Made by a program: the position numbers and the translations under genes
Shown here: piece after piece, positions 58,130 through 64,000 of the stretch
Position numbering within the stretch: position 1 is the first letter of the stretch
How the letters are laid out: every line of letters begins with the position of its first letter
NCBI GenBank assembly: GCA_022478985.1
Contig: JAKSZP010000135.1
Span: forward strand, 116,064 to 180,063
Length of the DNA stretch: 64,000 bases
Direction: 5' to 3'
Source: Massospora cicadina
Taxonomy: Eukaryota > Entomophthoromycota > Entomophthoromycetes > Entomophthorales > Entomophthoraceae
The notes under the pieces: model-generated
The model's input: only the letters and a program-made list of their open reading frames with translations
The model's database searches: none
What the model was told of the DNA's origin: nothing

Positions 58130-59380
58130 TATTGCTTGTATTCCCGGAGGAACTTTGCGTGCACTTGGTTAATGATCTGACCACTCGCAGGGTCCTTGGT
58201 ACTATAAGCATCCACACTAGTTTTCTCATTTATTTTTGAATGGCCCAATCCAGATGCTGGCCAATTTGTGCTTCCACCCAAACCCATGTTGATAATGGAA
58301 TAGAACCATTTCACCCTCTTTGAACTGAGCTATCCCACTACGCCATACCTTATCAGCAGTCTGATTCTTTATCTTCTTGACTAAACTGAATGAGTATGCT
58401 TCAATTTGCAGCTTAATCAGCATATTCATTAGGTTGGTCAAGTAGCGTCAAGGATCCATTCTGTCAGTATCTTCCACACAGGCATAGAGCAATGAAGGTA
58501 GAGCTGGGTGCCGTCCATATAGTAACTTAAAGAGAATATTCCCTGTTACTGAGTGATAACTAATGTTGTATGCAAAGATAGTGGTGGAAAGGAGGGTACT
58601 CCAATCAGAGGGTCTATCTGTTACCAGCTTCTGGAGTATATTCACCTGTGTCCCATTAACACATTCAACCATACCATTAGATTTTGGGTGATAAGGGGTA
58701 GATAAAACCCTGTGGATGGCCATAAGTTTATTGAGCTTGGGTAGAATATGGGGGGTGAAGTTGGTCCCATTATCAGTAAGGATGAACTGAGGACTACCAT
58801 GTTGCTAGATTATACACTCCATCACAAACTTAGCCACAGTGACCAACTCCAAATTGCATATTGCCCGTTCCTCAAACCACCTAGTCAAGTGGTCAATCGC
58901 CACCAGAAAATACTTAGACCGGTTTGCTCCAGTCAGCAGAGGCCCCACCACATCAATAGAAACCATTTGACAAGCGAAGTGAGGTTTCACCATATGGTAT
59001 GAAATCTTACAGCGGAATGGCTTCTCCACTTGGCATGGTGGCAACAGGAGATAATTTATTGCATGTCAAATTGTATGCTTTCCCAGTAGTACTGCTGTCA
59101 CAACATTTCAAGGCCTTGCATACTCCACCATGTCTGAATGCTTGGTGAGCACCATAATAATATTTGGGCATGCAGTAGGTCTTGGGATATTCACAGTAGT
59201 GTCCCCTATCCTCTTGTATAATTCTCCGTTCCTTAGGAATTTATTGGACCTTATTCCATCTAACACCTTGATGACTTTTGGCAGTTCATCATCGTACTTT
59301 CCGCTGAGCATTTTAACAAACATTTTATCACTCATATCTGCCGTACAGCAATGGTTGGCAACCTTGATAAGCAATTATCA
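58130..59380 (-). pseudogene. Element G integrase
   Basis: Minus-strand frames from high to low: a linker and zinc-binding region (59374 downward, DELPKVIKVLDGIRSNKFLR and YKRIGD). Then the core with MVSIDVVGPLLTGANRSKYF (first Asp, 58805-59044) and LSTPYHPKSNGMVECVNGTQ (Glu region, 58448-58723), then FAYNISYHSVTGNILFKLLY. The tail is GEMVLFHYQHGFGWKHKLAS and IWIGPF (58226-58441). Stops lie between segments. Confidence 0.85.
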
Positions 59381-60640
59381 TTTTGGTGTTTTGCTCTGGG
59401 TGATGAAGGATTTCAAAGTCATAAGCCTGCAGCTTAAGAGCCCATTGGGCTAGATACCTCTCAGGCTCTCTGAGGGTCTTCAACCAGTGCAATAACGCAT
59501 GGTCTGTTACAACTTTAAACTTTACCCTATGCTAATATACCAGAATTGCTTATAAGCATAAATCACCGCTAAGCACTCCTGCTCAGTCACAGTGTAATTG
59601 CGTTCATGGCAGTTCAAACTATGATTGCAGTATGCAACCAGATGCTTCTCCCCCTCGTCATCTTTTTGTGATAGAACTTATCCCAATGAAGGAAAGAGAT
59701 GCATCCATATGAACAATAAACTCTTTATCGAAATTCTGGTAGCAGAGCGCTGGCACATTCATTAATGCCATCCAAAGTGTGTCAAAAAGGCGTTGACGAA
59801 GTTCTGTCCATTCAAACATGGCATCCTTTCTTAATAACTCTTTTAGTGGTCCTCCAATACAACTAAAATTGGGTATGAAGTGGCAGTTGTAGCCAACCAT
59901 CCCCAAGAATACCTGAATGTCCCACTTACTGTTTGGCGTAGTCATCTTACAGATAGCCTCCACTTTTGATGGTTAAGGTTTCAACTGGTCGCATTGACCC
60001 TGAAGCTGAGGTCCTCCAGCTGATCTTTGAAAAAGTGGCATTTTTGGGGTTTGATCTTGATGTTGGACTCAGCTAGCTGGTGAAATACCTCCTCTAAATG
60101 GTCAAGGTGTTTGGAAAATGTACAGGAGAATATGTTAATGTCATTGAGTTACATGAGGACACAGGACAACTTAAGATCACCAAGGATAGTGTCCATCGTC
60201 CATTGGAACGTAGCTGGGGCGTTAAACAGCCCTTGAGGAATACAGGTTGGTTGAAAAAGCCCCTTGGACATGATTATAGTGCATTTCTCCTGTTCCGCCG
60301 TAGGAAATTCAAATTGCCAATAACTAGAGATTAAATCCATTGCGGAGAAGTAATGAGCTCCCCTAACTGATCCAAAGCATCATCAATCCGTGGCAAGAGG
60401 TATGAGTCCTTCTTGGTGATAATATTGATCTTCTGTTAATCAATTACTATGCAGTTGGTGCCATACTTCCTTTTTACAATCGGAACAGACAAAGCCCACG
60501 GACTCTTTGATGGTTTGAGCATTCCTTGTTTGAGTAGCTTTTTGGTCTACTCAGTTACTACTTCCTCAGCTTCCCTAGACTGGCGGATTAGCTGAGATCT
60601 GATGGTGGGATGATGCCTAGTTTCCACTCGATGGATCACT
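59380..60640 (-). pseudogene. Element G reverse transcriptase and RNase H
   Basis: Reverse transcriptase fragments at 60149-60340 and upstream: MDLISSYWQFEFPTAEQEKC, GLFQPTCIPQGLFNAPATFQ, then the active site read as a stop followed by LNDINIFS, so YxDD is lost. The connection region at 59658-59963 is VFLGMVGYNCHFIPNFSCIG. RNase H traces follow down to 59400 (HALLHWLKTLREPER-type and YDFEI). Confidence 0.82.
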
Positions 60641-61277
60641 CCCCACGTGCACCCTAAATCATGATCATTGACACCAAAGATCTCTTTGTATTTTTTAAAA
60701 TAAGACTTCCACTTGATCTTTATGGTCTTCTGTTAGCCCCATTAAATTTTCACGTGGTACAACTGCCATTACACCAAGCTGTGGTTCAATGGGCAGACCA
60801 AATTCATCCAGAAAACTGAACTCATGAACCTGGAGGACCTCCTCAACTGGGATAAAATGTAAATACGCCACTATTTGGTGCTGGCGGATTTTCATCAGTC
60901 TGTTCTAAAGATTTGATACCAAGACCTTGATCTCCCCATGTCCTGGGAGTATTTTGCCTGGGGCCACTTGGGGCTTAAGCCACAATTTCTGATAGGGACC
61001 AATGACCTCCCCATAAATCCCAGCAGGCACTTCCACCTCTAAATTGGTGTTTATGATTACTTGGTGTCAAGAGGGGATATATAGGTCCAGCAGCTCTAAG
61101 GGTTAGCCCTTAATATTCATATATTTGATGGTGAAGGGCACAGCTCTTGCTTTTTAGTCAATGGTAACAAACTGTAATCACCCCATCACCATATGCAAGG
61201 TTAATAAGACCCATGTGCACCAGATCCTTTGGTATTCCGCTGTAAGTGAAGTAAATCGGGATCTGCTGCCCCAGGAT

Positions 61278-61600
61278 TTAAAAGATCTCCGCTGTCATGT
61301 CAACAACAGCCTTGAAGTGGCGCATAAAAGCGGTTCCAATTAACAGGCCATAGTTATTGTTTGGTAGCACTATGGCTGGGGCTACAATGACAATAGACTC
61401 AAACTGCAAGGGTAGCCCGCTGTACGCTCCTTCAGTGACCGTGCTTCCCGCGCCTGCAGTCCCATACACCATATGATGATCCATGTCAGGCTTTAGTGCC
61501 AACTTCGCCACCAACTTTGTGGGCACTATGTTGAATGGGGCTCCCATATCAATTATAGCGCAGACTCAGGTTTTTGCTATGATGATGCCACAGTAAGTAC
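61278..61600 (-). pseudogene. Element G aspartic protease
   Basis: Minus-strand frame 61278-61547 starts within the active-site loop (DMGAPFNIVPTKLVAKLAL). It continues with GAYSGLPLQFESIVIVAPAI and LPNNNYGLLIGTAFMRHF. The catalytic Asp is kept but Thr is changed to Met. It is homologous to the element C protease. Confidence 0.8.
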
Positions 61601-62039
61601 ACTCAGAGTAAGATGCATTCTGATTGTTTAAAACGTGGACATTCAACGGATCTCATTTTATCAAGGAAGCTCATAATACCCTACCCGACTTTAGGGTATT
61701 CTTTAACAATAACGTTCACAGGGAGGGAAGCGTTTACCCTTTTGAGAGGCGCATCTGAGGAAAGATCTAGATCTCTGTGGAATTTAGTCAAACATATAGC
61801 AGGCATAAGGCTTTGGTTGCTCCAGGGGTCCATCTTCCGCCATGTCCTTGGTTTGTGCTCATGTCAATATATTCACCCCTCCAACTGGCTGCTGATTTAA
61901 AAATGCGGCATCATACTGAGGAAATTCCGGTGAATGTGCGGGGATAGGTTCAGGTGGGACGTTTGAGTCAGAATAGCGGAGGTAGAGAGTCCCATCTCTA
62001 CTCTGATCTGACTTTCTTACTAATTGTACTGCTTCTGCG

Positions 62040-62990
62040 GTAGGTAATCAACCTGGCAATTGAGGCAACTTCTGTCCAGGTGCCCAGAGTGACTGCACAA
62101 AAAACAAATGACCCCATAAGATTTGCGTCCTTGATTGTTGTAAGATGGGCCACCCCAAAAGTTGGACTGGGGTTGAAAGGTGTAAACAGGCCCCACCCAA
62201 TAGTTGAATTTCTGATGGCAATATGGTTGGGAGCAAGGTGTGTAGTGATAATAAGGCTGGGGTTACTAAAAGGATGCTGAACAAGGAGGGATAATCTCCC
62301 TAAATAAGAAATTCTGGCAGCGGATGAGATAGGTTCTTTATATATTGGGTGGAGGGAAGGTAGAGGATAGACAGCATAAAATTTTAATGAGTTTAAGCAA
62401 GGGTACTTCATCCTCTAAACATGAAGCCATGGCATTGAAAAGCTCATAGTATGGTTTAACAGCGGAGGTCAATGCTATGTATATGTCAGATTCAGTTAAG
62501 TCCCTGCCCCAATTAACACATGGGATTCCGCTGTAAATTGATCAGCACACATGGAGAGGACTTCATTACACTGAAAACTGATGGTTAAGAACTTGGCCTT
62601 CCGCTGTGCCATCTTTAAAGTTCCTCCAAACAACCACAACAAGTTTCCTTTACATCTTGATAGGTAACAGAACTGTTGAGAAGATAGCAAGTAACTTGGG
62701 CGGCGCTTCCAACATCCAAGGTGAATATCAGTAATTTTTCTTTATGCCAATATGAATCTCCTTCTGCTGTAAACTCAAATTTCTTGAAAGAATCCATGAC
62801 TTTTCCCATCACAATAAAACGGAGGCAGCTTATCATTACAAACCTCCTTCAGAAGCTCCTTCTTCCATTGGAGCACAGCGTCCAAGGCAAGCTTGAGTTC
62901 TGAATATTCAACAGGTGCAGCGTGTCAGGAAGATTTATTGTCAAAGCAAGCCAGATCCAATATGGCTGGCGACTGAGGACTTTGTTGTGT
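62040..62990 (-). pseudogene. Element G gag with CCHC knuckle
   Basis: Minus-strand frame 62615-62836 (SFKKFEFTAEGDSYWHKEKL) is followed by further broken capsid pieces. CFLCSHSGHLDRSC at about 62080-62122 is a perfect CX2CX4HX4C knuckle. The N-terminus lies close to the primer site. Confidence 0.75.
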
Positions 62991-63011
62991 TTTTGTGATT
63001 GATCAATGGGC

Positions 63012-63029
63012 CCCCAGTAGTGAGCACCA
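63012..63029 (-). promoter_or_regulatory. Element G primer-binding site
   Basis: On the minus strand it reads TGGTGCTCACTACTGGGG, one base after the LTR end. It has one mismatch to the element C site. Confidence 0.85.
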
Positions 63030-63030
63030 A

Positions 63031-63590
63031 TGTTATAAATTTGCGTTAATGGTGAGATATGTTGAAGGGGTTTTGCACAGGGTTAAGACCACTGAGAAAT
63101 AGGACCGATGATACTCAATTGTCATCCTCAAATCAACTTAATAAACTTCTAATAAATATGGGCAATTGCACCGCATGACACTTTATTTATTTAACATAAT
63201 ATATGCAGCGAATCCTTGCTGATCCGCTCCTCTAAACTACTAACAACCACCTTTCTTCAATCATCTCATCTCGCCTAAATCTCAGCAACTTTGGACAATA
63301 TCATTTCCTCAGCTTAGTAATCCAGTTCTGCCATATCTCATTGGTCTGGAAAGTCTTCATTCATTAAATTCACGATCATATAATTCTAGGCGATTTACCA
63401 ACTAATCATCATTCATCAATATCTCCTAAGCACCTCATTTGGAAGTAATCCAATAACCATCCATACCAACCCAATATCGCCTTATTTTGAGGAGCTCAAA
63501 TAATCATAAATAGTATCAAACTCGGCAGATTCTACCCATTCTGCCATAATGACTTAAGGCTTATTGTCCAGTCATATCAGAATTATGACA
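63031..63590 (-). repeat. Element G 5' LTR
   Basis: 560 bp, TGTTATAA...AATTATGACA, followed by target duplication AATAT. Confidence 0.94.
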
Positions 63591-63594
63591 AATA

Positions 63595-64000
63595 TGATTT
63601 TGATTTTTGAATTGCACTTCAAAACTAGCAGGTTTTCTTTCAAAGTTACATTAGGTGAATTCTCCAAAAAAGTGATAATTTAAAGTAGAAGACAGGTTAT
63701 AATTCGACCTAATTTTTATTTTTAAAAAGAGGGAATATTTATAGACTTTTTAACAGTTCATAATCTATCAGAGCAAATTAACTCTGTGCAATCAAATCTT
63801 CAATCAATTGATTGGGATTAATTTGATCTTTAAACTTGATAGATTGAGATATATTGCTCACTCCTTCCAATGATGTCAGGGGAATTGATGAAGTAGATTT
63901 TTTAGAGATATGAGAATTTGGTGAAATCCCAACATTTCCCCCTCCAAGATTCGATTGTGGTGGAGGATGACTTCTTAAAAACCTAGGATGAATATGATTT
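63595..64000 (-). mobile_element. Edge of another minus-strand LTR element
   Basis: AAATCCCAACA at 63924-63934 followed by TTTCCCCCTCCAAGATT reads on the minus strand as a strong polypurine tract (AATCTTGGAGGGGGAAA) directly before TGTTGGGATTT, a 3' LTR start. The short translated end before it (QSNLGGGNVGI) is of a type common at the ends of LTR-element polyproteins. The LTR would span about 63595-63934. The interior lies beyond the window. Confidence 0.6.

Larger units (their letters stand above)
57534..63595 (-). mobile_element. Element G: Ty3/gypsy element, degenerate
   Basis: A minus-strand element with LTRs 57539-58099 and 63031-63590 (561 and 560 bp, TGTTATAA...ATTATGACA). AATAT flanks it on both sides (57534-57538, 63591-63595). 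Contents on the minus strand are a tRNA primer site, gag with CCHC knuckle, protease, RT, RNase H and integrase, without chromodomain. There are many stops. It is inserted in the second F gag. Confidence 0.95.

Overview
The window is eukaryotic and most likely fungal. It holds one recognisable host-type gene, a UPF0652/DUF2009 family gene at about 40997-43389 with very short introns (mostly 34-37 nt, GT...AG). Nearly everything else is retrotransposon and Helitron sequence, much of it nested and decayed. The chromodomain-bearing Ty3/gypsy elements, the fungal-style LINE and the short-intron gene fit a large, repeat-rich fungal genome. I could not place the species.

Layout. 1-14429: a minus-strand Ty3/gypsy element (B, LTR about 1.14 kb) with a plus-strand chromovirus (A, 639-6200, two 643-bp LTRs) inserted in its polypurine tract. 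14430-about 19860: a minus-strand gag-protease remnant (H) broken by a plus-strand LINE fragment that carries a poly-C/(CT)n tract. 20115-20875: a solo LTR related to element E. 21200-25300: LINE ends, a CCHC ORF1-like remnant and a dispersed coding-like repeat (R1). 25210-37420: a minus-strand LINE (D: CCHC ORF1, endonuclease, reverse transcriptase) whose ORF1 is split by Ty3/gypsy element C (29387-36855, target duplication GGGTG). 37660-40690: an AT microsatellite, then a cluster of Helitron ends in both orientations and two SINE-like pieces. 40997-43389: the UPF0652 gene. 43973-44198: a fold-back repeat. 45190-57533: element F, a tandem LTR-gag-protease-LTR-gag array, split by chromovirus E (47290-55176, two 809-bp LTRs, target duplication GTCCC). 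E itself is broken by R1. 57539-63590: minus-strand element G (LTRs about 560 bp, target duplication AATAT). 63595-64000: the edge of one more minus-strand LTR element.

Two priming styles coexist. B, H, C, F (twice) and G carry near-identical 18-nt tRNA-type primer sites (TGGTGCTCACTACAGGGG and variants). The two chromodomain elements A and E lack that site. Next to its 5' LTR, E has a 13-nt stretch complementary to a site inside its own LTR, the arrangement known from self-priming Tf1/sushi elements. Every pol region has stops, frameshifts or a damaged reverse-transcriptase active site, so none looks autonomous. The host gene keeps its conserved residues and splice sites but shows four apparent single-base frameshifts, which suggests assembly indels or a very young pseudogene.
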